Shown piece by piece: positions 7,008 to 15,286 of a DNA stretch of 18,644 bases. The notes beneath the pieces are model-generated. The model worked only from the letters and a program-made list of their open reading frames with translations. It was not told the DNA's origin and did not search any database. The position numbers and the translations under genes were made by a program. The first letter of the stretch is position 1; every line of letters begins with the position of its first letter. The stretch comes from Dehalococcoidia bacterium (GTDB lineage: Bacteria; Chloroflexota; Dehalococcoidia; Lucifugimonadales; UBA3495). The DNA lies in assembly GCA_022823105.1 (NCBI GenBank), contig JAJDXU010000420.1:1-18644 (forward strand), read 5' to 3'.

Positions 7008-8603
7008 TCAGGCCTCGTAAACTGTTCGACCTCCTACGATCGTCCGTTCCACTGGAATGTCCTTGATTCCAAAGGGGTCAATCGCCGTGGGATCGGCGCC
7101 CAGCACCACCAGGTCCGCCAGTTTACCCACCTCGATGCTGCCTTTCAGGTTTTCCTCGAATCCTGCGTATGCGCCGTTCAGGGTATAGATGCGCAGGGCG
7201 TCGTCAACCGAGATGCGCTGGTTGATACCCCATTCACGGCCCTCGCTGTCGGTTCGAGTAACGCAGCTCTGTATCCCCATGAGCGGTTCGAATGGACCGG
7301 GTGGGTAGTCGGTTGCGCCCGTGGAAACCACGTTGTAGTCCATGAATGAACGCTGTGCGAACATCCATTGCAGGCGGTCCTCGCCGTAAAACTGCATCTT
7401 TTCACCGTGGTAATAAACGTAGGTGCAGAAGGGTGTCGCCACCGTCCCCAGGTTGTTCATCCTGGTCAACAGGTCGTCATTGACCAGCGTGCAGTGTTCC
7501 ACACGATGCCTGGGGTCGGGCCTGGGGTGCGCAGACTGGGCGGCTGCGTAGGCTTTGAGCACAAGGTCGATTGTGGAGTCGCCGTTGGCGTGGATGCACA
7601 CTTGGAATCCGGCAGCGTGCATCGCCATCACGTTATCGGCGATCTCGTCCTCCGTCATGGTCAGGATGCCATGGTCGCAGCAACTGCCGACGTACGGCTC
7701 CGACAGGTAGGCCGTTCGAGATGCAATCGCGCCATCCGCCACCATCTTGATGCCCCCGATGCGCAACCGCTCGTCTCCCATGCCGGAACGAATGCCCGCG
7801 TCGCGCAACGCGGAAAAATAGCGGTACCACATCAGGACATACACCCTCAGGCTGAGGTCGCCGGCATCCCTGCCCTCCTGGTAGGTTTGCAGCTCGTAAT
7901 CGGTGACGCGAGCATCGTGTACGCTGGTCAAGCCGGCCCGGTTCAGCATCTCGCAGATTACTCTCAGACCCTCGCGGCGGGTTTCCTCGGACTCAACAGG
8001 CAGCTGGTTTTCGCGGATGTCGTCGCTGGCCCGTTCGTAAATCACGCCATCCAACTTGCCGGTGTCGGGATTGCGTCCCAAGCGTCCGCCCGGTGGGTCC
8101 GGGGATTCATCGTTGAACCCGCCCCGTTCCAGCGCCAATGTGTTCCCGAAATACACGTGGCCGGCCCGATGAGATACCAGAACAGGATGGTCGGTGCTCA
8201 CGGCGTCCAGGTCTTCGCGGCGCAGGAACCGGTTTTCCGCCGTCTTGGTGTCGTCGAACTTGAAACCCTGGACCCACTGACCGGCCGGAGTTGTCGCAAC
8301 CCGCTCGCGCAATGCATCTTGGATGTCGCCTATGGTCGGCAGGGCGCAGTCAGCTGCCATGACGTGGCGTGTGCCGCTGCTGAGTACGTGGATGTGCGCG
8401 TCAATGAACCCCGGTAAAACCGTCTTGCCGGCCAGGTCCAGGATTTTGGTCTTGGGCCCGACCAGCGTCTCCAGGTCTGAGTCGTTGCCGACACCGATAA
8501 ACCGTCCGTCCCGCATGGCGACGGAGGTCGCTCGTGGTTGGCTTGGGTCTATCGTGATGACGTTGGCCCTGCGGATTACGGTGCCTGCGTGGTACGCGGC
8601 CAT
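7008..8603 (-). CDS. Amidohydrolase, YtcJ-like (Amidohydro_3) metal-dependent hydrolase
   Basis: The product has 531 residues, the usual length for YtcJ-like enzymes. Metal and active-site residues can be assigned: His70 and His72 in GFIDAHIHV, Lys285 in GGIKMVADGA, His337 in CIHANGD, His369 in RVEHC, and Asp431 in STGATDYPPGPF. The N- and C-terminal strands form the composite beta-sandwich typical of the superfamily (ANVITIDP at the start, GKLADLVVLGADP near the end). Such enzymes hydrolyse amides, cyclic amides or carbamates with a TIM-barrel metal centre; the substrate is unknown. AGGAG stands 7 bases before ATG 8603. It is the last gene of block ii, 15 bp after the dehydrogenase, and ends at the bidirectional terminator. 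No signal peptide is present, so it is cytoplasmic. Confidence 0.92.
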   Translation of the reverse strand: MAAYHAGTVIRRANVITIDPSQPRATSVAMRDGRFIGVGNDSDLETLVGPKTKILDLAGKTVLPGFIDAHIHVLSSGTRHVMAADCALPTIGDIQDALRERVATTPAGQWVQGFKFDDTKTAENRFLRREDLDAVSTDHPVLVSHRAGHVYFGNTLALERGGFNDESPDPPGGRLGRNPDTGKLDGVIYERASDDIRENQLPVESEETRREGLRVICEMLNRAGLTSVHDARVTDYELQTYQEGRDAGDLSLRVYVLMWYRYFSALRDAGIRSGMGDERLRIGGIKMVADGAIASRTAYLSEPYVGSCCDHGILTMTEDEIADNVMAMHAAGFQVCIHANGDSTIDLVLKAYAAAQSAHPRPDPRHRVEHCTLVNDDLLTRMNNLGTVATPFCTYVYYHGEKMQFYGEDRLQWMFAQRSFMDYNVVSTGATDYPPGPFEPLMGIQSCVTRTDSEGREWGINQRISVDDALRIYTLNGAYAGFEENLKGSIEVGKLADLVVLGADPTAIDPFGIKDIPVERTIVGGRTVYEA

Positions 8604-8618
8604 GAGAGACTCCTGTGG

Positions 8619-9716
8619 TCAGTTGTTGGGAACGATAGCGACGTGGATGCTGGGAACGCCCGCCTCGCCACTCAGTGTGGCCAGCGCCTCTTCGGCATGT
8701 TCTATGGGGAAACTATGGGTGTGCAGGTGTTCCATGGGGTATTTGCGCGAATGGGTCGTCTCCACGGCACGCCGGAATGCTGAATACTCCACACCGAGCA
8801 CGCCGCGCAGGGTGATCTTCTTCCAGATGATGTCGTCGGGCGACAATCCCTCGAATGCGCGGCGACCCTTCAAGCCGGCGAGGACGACCGTGCCTCCGGG
8901 CTTTACCATTCGGATGGCCTGGTTCACCGCGTCCACCGCGTAGGGAGTCGTGTCCACCACGCAGTCCACACCGGCGCCTCCAGAGGCGGCGAGCACCCGA
9001 TCCACCGGATCCTCGCCGTCCACGTTGATTGCGATGTCCGCGCCCATATCACGGGCCAACGCCAGCTTGTGCTCGTCTCTTCCTAAACCGGTGATTGCCA
9101 CCATGGAGGCTCCGGACTCCTTGGCCGCGATGGCGCAGCAAATCCCGCGTTGACCGGAACCCAACACAGCCAGCGTCTGACCGGGTTGCAGACCCGTAGC
9201 ATCGACACCCCATGCGAAACCCGCGCCCAACGGGTTGAACATCACAGCCACCGCAGGGTCCAGGTCGCCGTCCATCGGGAACACCACCGAGCCAGCGGGC
9301 AGGTAAAGGTACTCGGAATAGCCTCCCCAAAGGCCGGGCGATTGGTCCAACCCGGTCTGGCCGAAACCGCCGCCGGTGGGACACGGCTCCGTTCCACCGG
9401 CCTCACATGCGGCGCAGCGGCCACATCGGTAACCGGATCGCACTGCCACTCGGTCCCCAACGCCGACACCCCAACGCTCGGAGGCTCGTTGGCCAATGGC
9501 AGCGATACGCCCCAACGGTTCGTGCCCGAGGATGATGGGGTAGGGAATATCCAGATCACCCCGGAACCATTCGTAATCGGTCCCGCAGATGCCGGTGGCT
9601 TCGATCCGAACGATTGCTTCGTCGTCGTCAATCTCTGGAATGTCGAGTTGCCTGATTTCCATGACGTTGGGAGCGGTGGTCACAGCGGCCAGGCTTTGTC
9701 GCGGCACGGTGGTCAT
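8619..9716 (-). CDS. Zinc-type medium-chain alcohol/polyol dehydrogenase
   Basis: With the start at ATG 9716 (GTGAGG just upstream, 7 bp after the previous stop) the protein has 365 residues; an earlier in-frame start at 9761 would overlap the upstream gene. Catalytic zinc ligands are Cys44 in GICGTDYEW and His65/Glu66 in GHEPLG. The structural zinc site is Cys98, Cys101, Cys104 and Cys112 in CGRCAACEAGGTEPC. The Rossmann motif GSGQRG is at 186-191. The family oxidises alcohols or polyols with NAD(P). One oddity: where many relatives have EPL (Glu as further zinc ligand) this one has NPL with Asn161. The usual acidic residue at the end of the second nucleotide strand is not obvious (ITGLGRDEHK), so cofactor preference is unclear. 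Its position between a short-chain dehydrogenase and an amidohydrolase points to a catabolic pathway. Confidence 0.92.
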   Translation of the reverse strand: MTTVPRQSLAAVTTAPNVMEIRQLDIPEIDDDEAIVRIEATGICGTDYEWFRGDLDIPYPIILGHEPLGRIAAIGQRASERWGVGVGDRVAVRSGYRCGRCAACEAGGTEPCPTGGGFGQTGLDQSPGLWGGYSEYLYLPAGSVVFPMDGDLDPAVAVMFNPLGAGFAWGVDATGLQPGQTLAVLGSGQRGICCAIAAKESGASMVAITGLGRDEHKLALARDMGADIAINVDGEDPVDRVLAASGGAGVDCVVDTTPYAVDAVNQAIRMVKPGGTVVLAGLKGRRAFEGLSPDDIIWKKITLRGVLGVEYSAFRRAVETTHSRKYPMEHLHTHSFPIEHAEEALATLSGEAGVPSIHVAIVPNN

Positions 9717-9723
9717 GGATGCC

Positions 9724-10476
9724 TCACTTTGCGGTGTAACCGCCGTCGATGACGAGCTCACTGCCGGTCATGAACGACGACTCGTCGGACGCCAGGAACA
9801 ACGCGCCGTACGAGATGTCCTCGGTCGTGCCGACACGTCCAAGCGGTATCTGGTTTACGCGCTCCTGGATTTCCTCTGCAGTCTGGTTTTCCAGTCCGCC
9901 ACGCCGCATGTCGGTATCAACTGCGCCAGGATGAATCGAGTTGGCTCGGATGTTTTCGGAAGCGTATTGGATTGCGGTGGACTTCGTGAACAGTCGGACC
10001 GCTCCCTTGGTGGCGATGTAAGCGGGTGGACCGATGGATACGAGGCCGCTGATTGACGAAATGTTGATGATGCTGCCACCGCCGACGCGACGCATGGCGG
10101 GGATCACGGCTTTCGTACCGAGGAACACCCCTTTTGCGTTCACATCCATGATGTTGTCCCAGTCTTCGCCCGTGGTTTCCTCGATGTCTTTACGCAGCAC
10201 GATGGCCGCGTTGTTCACCAGGACGTCCACCTTGCCGAACCGCTCCTCTGCGGTTTGGATGGCCCGGTCCCAATCGTCGGCGTTAGTGACGTCGAGGTGG
10301 AGGTAGACCGCCTCGCCGCCCAGTTCCCGGATTTCGGCTTCCACCTGCATGCCGAGTTCATCGCGCACGTCGCCGATTACCACCCTGGCCCCCTCCTGGG
10401 CAAACATCCTGGCCTCCGTGGCCCCCTGCCCGCGAGCGCCTCCCGTGATGATCGCGACCTTTCCTTCCAGCCTCAT
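9724..10476 (-). CDS. Short-chain dehydrogenase/reductase (classical SDR)
   Basis: The product has 250 residues, the standard classical SDR length. It shows the cofactor motif TGGARGQG (11-18), Asp36 at the end of the second strand (favouring NAD over NADP), NNAA at 88-91, and the tetrad Asn113, Ser140, Tyr153 and Lys157 (YIATK). The C-terminal FMTGSELVIDGG segment is also typical. It resembles the 3-alpha/20-beta-hydroxysteroid dehydrogenase and FabG-like groups, so it oxidises or reduces a hydroxyl/keto group; the substrate is not predictable. AGGAGGG stands upstream of ATG 10476. It lies 45 bp after the binding-protein-fold gene and 7 bp before the zinc dehydrogenase, so it is co-transcribed with both. 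The two dehydrogenases may act in sequence. Confidence 0.93.
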   Translation of the reverse strand: MRLEGKVAIITGGARGQGATEARMFAQEGARVVIGDVRDELGMQVEAEIRELGGEAVYLHLDVTNADDWDRAIQTAEERFGKVDVLVNNAAIVLRKDIEETTGEDWDNIMDVNAKGVFLGTKAVIPAMRRVGGGSIINISSISGLVSIGPPAYIATKGAVRLFTKSTAIQYASENIRANSIHPGAVDTDMRRGGLENQTAEEIQERVNQIPLGRVGTTEDISYGALFLASDESSFMTGSELVIDGGYTAK

Positions 10477-10521
10477 GGTCTTCCCTCCTGAGTACCCGGT
10501 TTGAGTTCGCGCTTTCCGGTG

Positions 10522-11457
10522 TTATACAGCCTCCGCCATTGCGCGCTGCGCGAATTCGGGGCGCACTATCTTCTCGTAGGGATGCGCGCCCTGCACCAGG
10601 CCACCAGTGATCAGTGCGTCGCGCATCCGTCCAAAACCCTCCCTCCCAATCATGGGATCGGTGGCCCAAACGCCGGCAGCCTTGTAGCGCCTCACTCCGT
10701 CCGCCAGCAGCGCGCGGTCGTATTCGGGGAACACCGGGGCGATGCAGTCTGCCACGACCTCGGGCTCATTCCGGGCGATCCACTGTTGCGCCCTTGCGTA
10801 ACCGTTCACAAAACGCTGTACCGTTTCGGGGTTTTGCTCAACGTAGGACGGCGTGGCGGCGAAACTGCTGTAACAGACATAACCACTTTCTCTGCCCAGC
10901 GTCGCTGCCAGGTGGCCGGTTCCTTCATTTACCAATTGACCGGCGAAGGGATACGGGACTTGCAGGTAGTCTGCATCGCCGTTCCTGAATCCGGACAGCA
11001 TCTGCTCGGCCGATAGTCCGCCCAGCAGGTGGACGCTGGCAGGGTCCACCCCATGCCATCGCATGGCTGCCTGCAAAGTGGTGTAGGGCACGGGAGTGAA
11101 ACCGACCGGAATCAGCGTTTTGCCCACGAGGTCCGCCCACGTCCAATCGTCCGTCGGTTCCCTGGAGAGCAAAAAGAACCCGTCCCGCTGGTTGATTTCC
11201 GCGATATGCAGGGGAGGTGAGTCGCTGCCGGCGTCCAGATCCATGAAGCTGCGGCTGATGCCACTCTGGGTGATGTCGATATCCCCGCTCTTGAGCAGGT
11301 CGGTGCTGGACTGCCCGGCCGGAATGTGCGAGAAGTCGATGTCCAGACCCTCGGCGGCGAGAAAACCACCCTCGACCGCCGCGTATATGGTCGTGTAGAA
11401 CATGTTGCGGAACGCCACGCGCAGCCGGACCCGGCTGGAATTTGCTTGGGATACCAT
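10522..11457 (-). CDS. NMT1/THI5-like periplasmic-binding-fold protein lacking a signal peptide
   Basis: The product has 311 residues when started at ATG 11457, which has GGAG 7 bases upstream. A GTG at 11484 touching the previous stop is possible but has no ribosome site. The sequence begins directly with the first strand of the fold (VRLRVAFRNMFYTTIYAAVEGGFLAAEGLDI), then the QSSTDLLKSGDIDITQSG segment and WTWADLVGKTLIPVGF, all typical of the NMT1/THI5/SsuA group. Those proteins normally bind small molecules such as pyrimidines or sulfonates for ABC import. No export signal is visible, so it is predicted cytoplasmic. The adjacent ABC gene is an exporter, not an importer. A cytoplasmic ligand binder, or an enzyme on this fold (as in Thi5 or 4,5-dihydroxyphthalate decarboxylase), should be considered. 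Confidence 0.82.
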   Translation of the reverse strand: MVSQANSSRVRLRVAFRNMFYTTIYAAVEGGFLAAEGLDIDFSHIPAGQSSTDLLKSGDIDITQSGISRSFMDLDAGSDSPPLHIAEINQRDGFFLLSREPTDDWTWADLVGKTLIPVGFTPVPYTTLQAAMRWHGVDPASVHLLGGLSAEQMLSGFRNGDADYLQVPYPFAGQLVNEGTGHLAATLGRESGYVCYSSFAATPSYVEQNPETVQRFVNGYARAQQWIARNEPEVVADCIAPVFPEYDRALLADGVRRYKAAGVWATDPMIGREGFGRMRDALITGGLVQGAHPYEKIVRPEFAQRAMAEAV

Positions 11458-11483
11458 GTCGGAACTCCGTTGGGTGTGTCTCA

Positions 11484-13439
11484 CTAAATTGCGACCGGCA
11501 GCCGCAGATCGCCGCTGGCGAGGACTGCGACGCCATCCTCTCGAACGTATTCCACGGTGCCTCCTTCGTATTGTTCATCGTACAGTTGAGCGTACAGCCC
11601 GCCCTGGGCCAGCAACTCGAAGTGAGTGCCGTGTTCAACGACACTGCCCCGGTCGATCACGAATATCACGTCCGCGTTCATGATCGTTGAGAGGCGGTGG
11701 GCGATCGCTATGGTGGTGCGTCCGCGCATCAATGGTTGCAGTGCTGCCTGTACGTAGCGTTCGCTGGTGGTGTCCAGGGATGACGTTGCCTCGTCCAGGA
11801 TCAGTAAACGCGGATCATGCAGAATCACGCGCGCGATGGACAGTCGTTGACGCTCGCCTCCTGACATCCGGTAGCCCCGCTCGCCCACCACGGTGTCGTA
11901 ACCTTCGGGGAATTCCATGATGCGGTCATGGATGTAAGCGGCTTTGGCCGCCTTATGCAATTGCTGTTCGGTGGCCTCGGGGTTGCCGTACAGCAGGTTT
12001 TCGCGTATCGAAGCGTGGAACAGGTAACTCTCCTGCGAGACATAGCCGATCATGCGGGCCAGACTCTGCTGCTTGATGCGCCGGACGTCGATGCCGTCGA
12101 TGCTGACCTCTCCGGATGTCGCGTCGTACAGTCGGGGTATCAGGTATGAAACGGTGGTTTTGCCGGCGCCGCTGGGTCCCACCAGGGCCGCGAGCTGCCC
12201 TGGCTTTACCTCAAGGTTCACGCCATCCAGCGCCCAGAATTCGTGGCCGTCGGTTTCAATCTCGTAGGCTTCAGACAACAGGGTGGCGGGATGATAGTTC
12301 ATGCGCACGTCGCGCAATTTCACCCGTCCCGCGACCCTCTCGATCGGGATGTCTACGGCGTCCGGAGCGTCAACGATGTCGGGCCGGATGTCCAGGTATC
12401 CAAAAATGCGCTCGAACAGAGCCAGTGACGATTGCAGTTCCACTGACGTGCGCAGCAGCGTGCTGATTGGGAAATACAGTCTCGCCTGGAGTGTGGTGAA
12501 TGCCACGATCGTGCCCGCCGTGATTCCGTTCGCTCCAAACCCGCCGAACAGGATGTAGCCGGCTAGAACGTACACGACCACGGGCGTCAACGAGTAGAAT
12601 ATCTGCATGCCGGCCCAGACCCTTTGCCCGGTCATTTCGCGACGGATTTCCAGGTCGGACAAGCGCACGTTCTGATCGCGAAACCTCTCGATCTCCCGGT
12701 TCTGCGCGCCGAACAGTCGCGTCAGCATTACGCCGGACACTGACAGGGTTTCCTGGGTGATGGCGGTCATCTCGGCGGTGGATTCCTGCACCAGCCGGGA
12801 TGCCGCGCGCCGTCGCCGTCCCACCATGTAGCTGAATATCGCGAACAGAGGCGTGATGCCCACCGCCACGATTGTCAGTTGCCAGGACAGCACGGACATG
12901 GCGATCAGCGTGCTGATCAGAATGACGATATTGGAGAGAATGGTGCTGACCGTGCCGGTGACCACCACCCGTATGCCTGCTACATCGTTGGCAACGCGGC
13001 TCTGTATCTCTCCCGTTTTCTGCGACGTGAAGAATCCCAGGGATAACGACTGGAGATGGGTGTACAGCCGGTCGCGCAGATCACGCATCACCCGTTGACC
13101 CAATCGCTGGGTGAGCCAGGTCTGAACCACACCCAGGCAACCGGTTACGATCACCACTGAACCCATGGCGACGGCGAGTGTCCACAGGAGTTGCAAATCC
13201 GGCCCGCCCTCGGGGAAAAGCGCAGAGTCGAACACCACCCTGATCAGGATAGGGTTGACCACGCCCAGCCCGGCCGTTACCAGTATCAACAGTCCAATCG
13301 CCAGGACCTGCCGCCAGTGAGGCCGGAAAGTCCCGGCGATTCTCCGGTGCAGGTTCGGCACGCGTCGGCTGGGCCGGCTGCCATCCGACGCCGAGGACCG
13401 CCTGGGACCGTGTGGTATGTTTTCGCGCACGGGGCGCAC
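11484..13439 (-). CDS. ABC exporter, fused membrane and ATPase domains (MsbA-like half-transporter)
   Basis: The product has 651 residues. About residues 45-330 contain the six-helix ABC membrane domain. The ATPase domain follows, with Walker A GPSGAGKTT near 421, Q-loop YVSQESYL, signature MSGGERQRL near 523, Walker B LLILDEATSSLD near 546 and H-loop IAIAHRLST near 579. Proteins of this design work as homo- or heterodimers in the inner membrane and export lipids, drugs or peptides; the cargo here is unknown. The start is GTG 13439 with AGGGAG 7 bases upstream. The first 40 residues are a basic cytoplasmic extension. It starts 10 bp after the LLM oxidoreductase gene, so it is part of the same transcript. 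No second half-transporter gene is present, so a homodimer is likely. Confidence 0.94.
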   Translation of the reverse strand: MRPVRENIPHGPRRSSASDGSRPSRRVPNLHRRIAGTFRPHWRQVLAIGLLILVTAGLGVVNPILIRVVFDSALFPEGGPDLQLLWTLAVAMGSVVIVTGCLGVVQTWLTQRLGQRVMRDLRDRLYTHLQSLSLGFFTSQKTGEIQSRVANDVAGIRVVVTGTVSTILSNIVILISTLIAMSVLSWQLTIVAVGITPLFAIFSYMVGRRRRAASRLVQESTAEMTAITQETLSVSGVMLTRLFGAQNREIERFRDQNVRLSDLEIRREMTGQRVWAGMQIFYSLTPVVVYVLAGYILFGGFGANGITAGTIVAFTTLQARLYFPISTLLRTSVELQSSLALFERIFGYLDIRPDIVDAPDAVDIPIERVAGRVKLRDVRMNYHPATLLSEAYEIETDGHEFWALDGVNLEVKPGQLAALVGPSGAGKTTVSYLIPRLYDATSGEVSIDGIDVRRIKQQSLARMIGYVSQESYLFHASIRENLLYGNPEATEQQLHKAAKAAYIHDRIMEFPEGYDTVVGERGYRMSGGERQRLSIARVILHDPRLLILDEATSSLDTTSERYVQAALQPLMRGRTTIAIAHRLSTIMNADVIFVIDRGSVVEHGTHFELLAQGGLYAQLYDEQYEGGTVEYVREDGVAVLASGDLRLPVAI

Positions 13440-13449
13440 GGAAGGCTCC

Positions 13450-14334
13450 CTAGCCGATGGCGTCTTTCAGCCGTCGAATTGCATCGATGTGATCGTCCGC
13501 GGACGTCGCGCCGCGAAGCCCGGCGGCCATGTGGGTGGCCCCGATCTCCTCCCACGACTTCAGCTCAGTGAGCCAATCCTCCGGGTTGTTGTCGGCGGTG
13601 ATGGTGATGCGCCCTTCGAAACCGATCTCCGAGGGATCTCGGCCGACCGCCTCAGCCTGCGCCCGAACTCGATCCAGGATAGCCTGACCGCCGGCGTCAG
13701 GAGCGAACATTGGGAAATAGCCATCGGCCAGCCGTCCGATCCGCCGGATTGCCGCGTTGGGGGGAGTGGGTGCGTTGCCACGCCCTGCTCCGATCCAGAT
13801 GGGGATCGGACGCTGCACCGGCAGGGGGTTGATGCCGGCGTGGGTGATGTCGTGGTACTTGCCGTGGAAATCGATCACGTCCTCGGTCCACAGTTGGCGC
13901 AGTACCTCGATCTGCTCGTCGCAGCGGCTTCCGCGGGAGTCAAAATCGACTCCCAGGGCCTCGTACTCCACCGAGTTCCAGCCCACGCCGATGCCCAGAC
14001 GCAACCGTCCGCCCGATAGCAGGTCAACCTCGGCGGCCTGCTTGGCCACCAGCGCCGTCTGCCGTTGGGGCAGAATCAGAATGCCGGTGGTGAGGCCGAT
14101 GCGCTTGGTAACCGCGGCCAGGTACGCCATCAGGGTGAATGGTTCGTGGATGTACGACTCGTGGGTGTACGGGAACTGTGGGACCTCAGGATGCTTTTCC
14201 GGCACAGCCCCGAGAACGTGGTCAAGGATGCGCACGTGCGCGTAACCCAGGTCCTCCGCAGCCTGAATGTAATCACGAAGCGCGCCGAAGTCGTCGCCAA
14301 TCTCAACGATGGGAACGGAAACGCCGATTTCCAT
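13450..14334 (-). CDS. LLM-class flavin-dependent oxidoreductase (luciferase-like, F420 type possible)
   Basis: With the start at ATG 14334 (AAGGAG about 8 bases upstream) the product has 294 residues. It shows the luciferase-like barrel pattern: MEIGVSVP at the start, LTTGILILPQRQTALVAKQ, then LDLLSGGRLRLGIGVGW-type residues (SGGRLRLGIGVGW), the RGSRCDEQIEVLRQLW helix, and PIPIWIGAG near the centre. These features match the TIGR03619-type group often annotated as F420-dependent, but sequence alone does not distinguish F420 from FMN. Family members oxidise or reduce small organic substrates in catabolism. It is the first gene after the gap with the TATAAT box and so probably heads block ii. 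Longer in-frame starts up to 14379 would run into the 5' hairpin and lack a ribosome site. Confidence 0.92.
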   Translation of the reverse strand: MEIGVSVPIVEIGDDFGALRDYIQAAEDLGYAHVRILDHVLGAVPEKHPEVPQFPYTHESYIHEPFTLMAYLAAVTKRIGLTTGILILPQRQTALVAKQAAEVDLLSGGRLRLGIGVGWNSVEYEALGVDFDSRGSRCDEQIEVLRQLWTEDVIDFHGKYHDITHAGINPLPVQRPIPIWIGAGRGNAPTPPNAAIRRIGRLADGYFPMFAPDAGGQAILDRVRAQAEAVGRDPSEIGFEGRITITADNNPEDWLTELKSWEEIGATHMAAGLRGATSADDHIDAIRRLKDAIG

Positions 14335-14362
14335 AATGAAACTCCTTCCTGCCTGAAAACGA

Positions 14363-14379
14363 ATGCGGCCCCGCCGCAT
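14363..14379. repeat. Leader hairpin ahead of the LLM oxidoreductase gene
   Basis: ATGCGGC (14363-14369) and GCCGCAT (14373-14379) form a perfect 7-bp stem around a CCC loop. On the minus strand it lies between the proposed -10 box and the AAGGAG of the LLM gene, so it would be in the 5' untranslated leader. GGCCCC within it can also pair with GGGGCC at 14391-14396, giving two exclusive foldings. Whether it regulates is unknown. Confidence 0.4.
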
Positions 14380-14396
14380 CGGTGATGGTCGGGGCC

Positions 14397-14427
14397 ATTA
14401 TAGCCGGGCAGTGGCGGGCAAAACCAA
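14397..14427 (-). promoter_or_regulatory. Putative promoter of the LLM-to-amidohydrolase operon
   Basis: On the minus strand a perfect TATAAT occupies 14402-14397, preceded at a 19-base spacing by TTGGTT (14427-14422), a partial match to the -35 consensus. It lies in the only sizeable gap (142 bp) of the minus-strand arm, between the maleylpyruvate-isomerase-like gene and the LLM gene, where a second transcription start is expected. The -10 match is exact but the -35 and spacing are weak. Confidence 0.5.
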
Positions 14428-14458
14428 AATATCGATGAGTTGACCGTTTTGGTCCCGC
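14414..14458. repeat. Inverted repeat overlapping the putative promoter
   Basis: GCGGG plus ACCAAAA (14414-14418 and 14423-14429) pair with TTTTGGT plus CCCGC (14447-14458), a 12-bp stem interrupted by four bases and with a 17-base spacer. The left arm covers the proposed -35 element, so this could be an operator for a dimeric regulator. As RNA it could also serve as a weak terminator for the upstream gene, although no clean T-run follows. Function is inferred from position only. Confidence 0.35.
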
Positions 14459-14476
14459 CGGATCAGGCCAAAGGGG

Positions 14477-15286
14477 TCAGATCATAAAATTCATCTCACC
14501 CGCAATGCGCTCGCCAAGGGCGCGGTCGCCGTCGATGGACACGGACCCGTTGGTCAGCGCGTGCTCCGCGGTCCACCGACCGGTGCCCAGTGCGTTGAAC
14601 GGTTCCAGACCCATGGTCAGCCGTACGGTGGGAGACTCAGGAGCAACGTCCATGCGGTTGGCCCGGCCTCCGTCCATGCTGAGGGCGATGGTGCCGCCCA
14701 CATCGCCGGTTATTTCAAAAACGACCGTCGTGCCATCATCGGGCCTGACCTTGCGGCCCACGACGAACGGCATGGCCGATCGAGTGCGTCCATAGGAATG
14801 CTGTGCCACTGGACCATCCAGGTGGCCCGGGATACTCAAGGCCCGCCGCATATCCTGTTCGTGGACCCATGCGTCGTAGATGCGGATGGCCAGCAGGTCG
14901 GTGTATGGCCCGCTGCCCAGGGGGTTCGGCGTTTCGGCAGCGAAATCCTCTTCACTCATGGCGCGCAGCACGCCCAACCGCTCTTCGGTGATCTCTCGAA
15001 ATTCTGCCATGACTTCCGATCCGCTGAACTGCCGGCGGTAGTCCACCAGCACCTCGTTGCTCTGCCCGACCTCGTTGCGAACGTTGGATGTGTCGTCGGG
15101 CTCGTGCTCCGGGGCGGGCCGGCCCAGCAGACGGCATTCGCTGCCGACCAGGTGAGACACCTGGTCCTGCACCGACCAGCCTGGGCACTCTGTGGGCGTC
15201 GCCCATTGCTCCGGGCCAAGATCGCTGCACAATCCGTCGATTGATCGCCAAACGGCTTCCATCAAATCAACCATCTGTTGGGACAT
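14477..15286 (-). CDS. DinB/maleylpyruvate isomerase-like metal-binding protein (TIGR03083 type)
   Basis: The product has 269 residues with the two-part layout of the mycothiol-dependent maleylpyruvate isomerase family. The N-terminal four-helix metal-binding domain has His45 in WSVQDQVSHLVGSE and the later Asp138-x3-His142 pair in RIYDAWVHEQDMRRAL. A C-terminal SCP2-like alpha/beta domain follows from about residue 165 to the end. Characterised members isomerise maleylpyruvate in gentisate-type aromatic catabolism using a thiol cofactor, but most members have no known function, and this one may use another thiol or none. ATG 15286 has GGAG 7 bases upstream. It is the last gene of the Rieske dioxygenase block, 78 bp after the 75-residue gene, and a role in handling the ring-cleavage or thiol-conjugated product is plausible but unproven. 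Confidence 0.8.
   Translation of the reverse strand: MSQQMVDLMEAVWRSIDGLCSDLGPEQWATPTECPGWSVQDQVSHLVGSECRLLGRPAPEHEPDDTSNVRNEVGQSNEVLVDYRRQFSGSEVMAEFREITEERLGVLRAMSEEDFAAETPNPLGSGPYTDLLAIRIYDAWVHEQDMRRALSIPGHLDGPVAQHSYGRTRSAMPFVVGRKVRPDDGTTVVFEITGDVGGTIALSMDGGRANRMDVAPESPTVRLTMGLEPFNALGTGRWTAEHALTNGSVSIDGDRALGERIAGEMNFMI

Noticed and set aside
7368..8417. Plus-strand open frame of 349 codons opposite the amidohydrolase
   Set aside because: It is antisense to a gene with all expected metal ligands and a ribosome site; its translation shows no domain.
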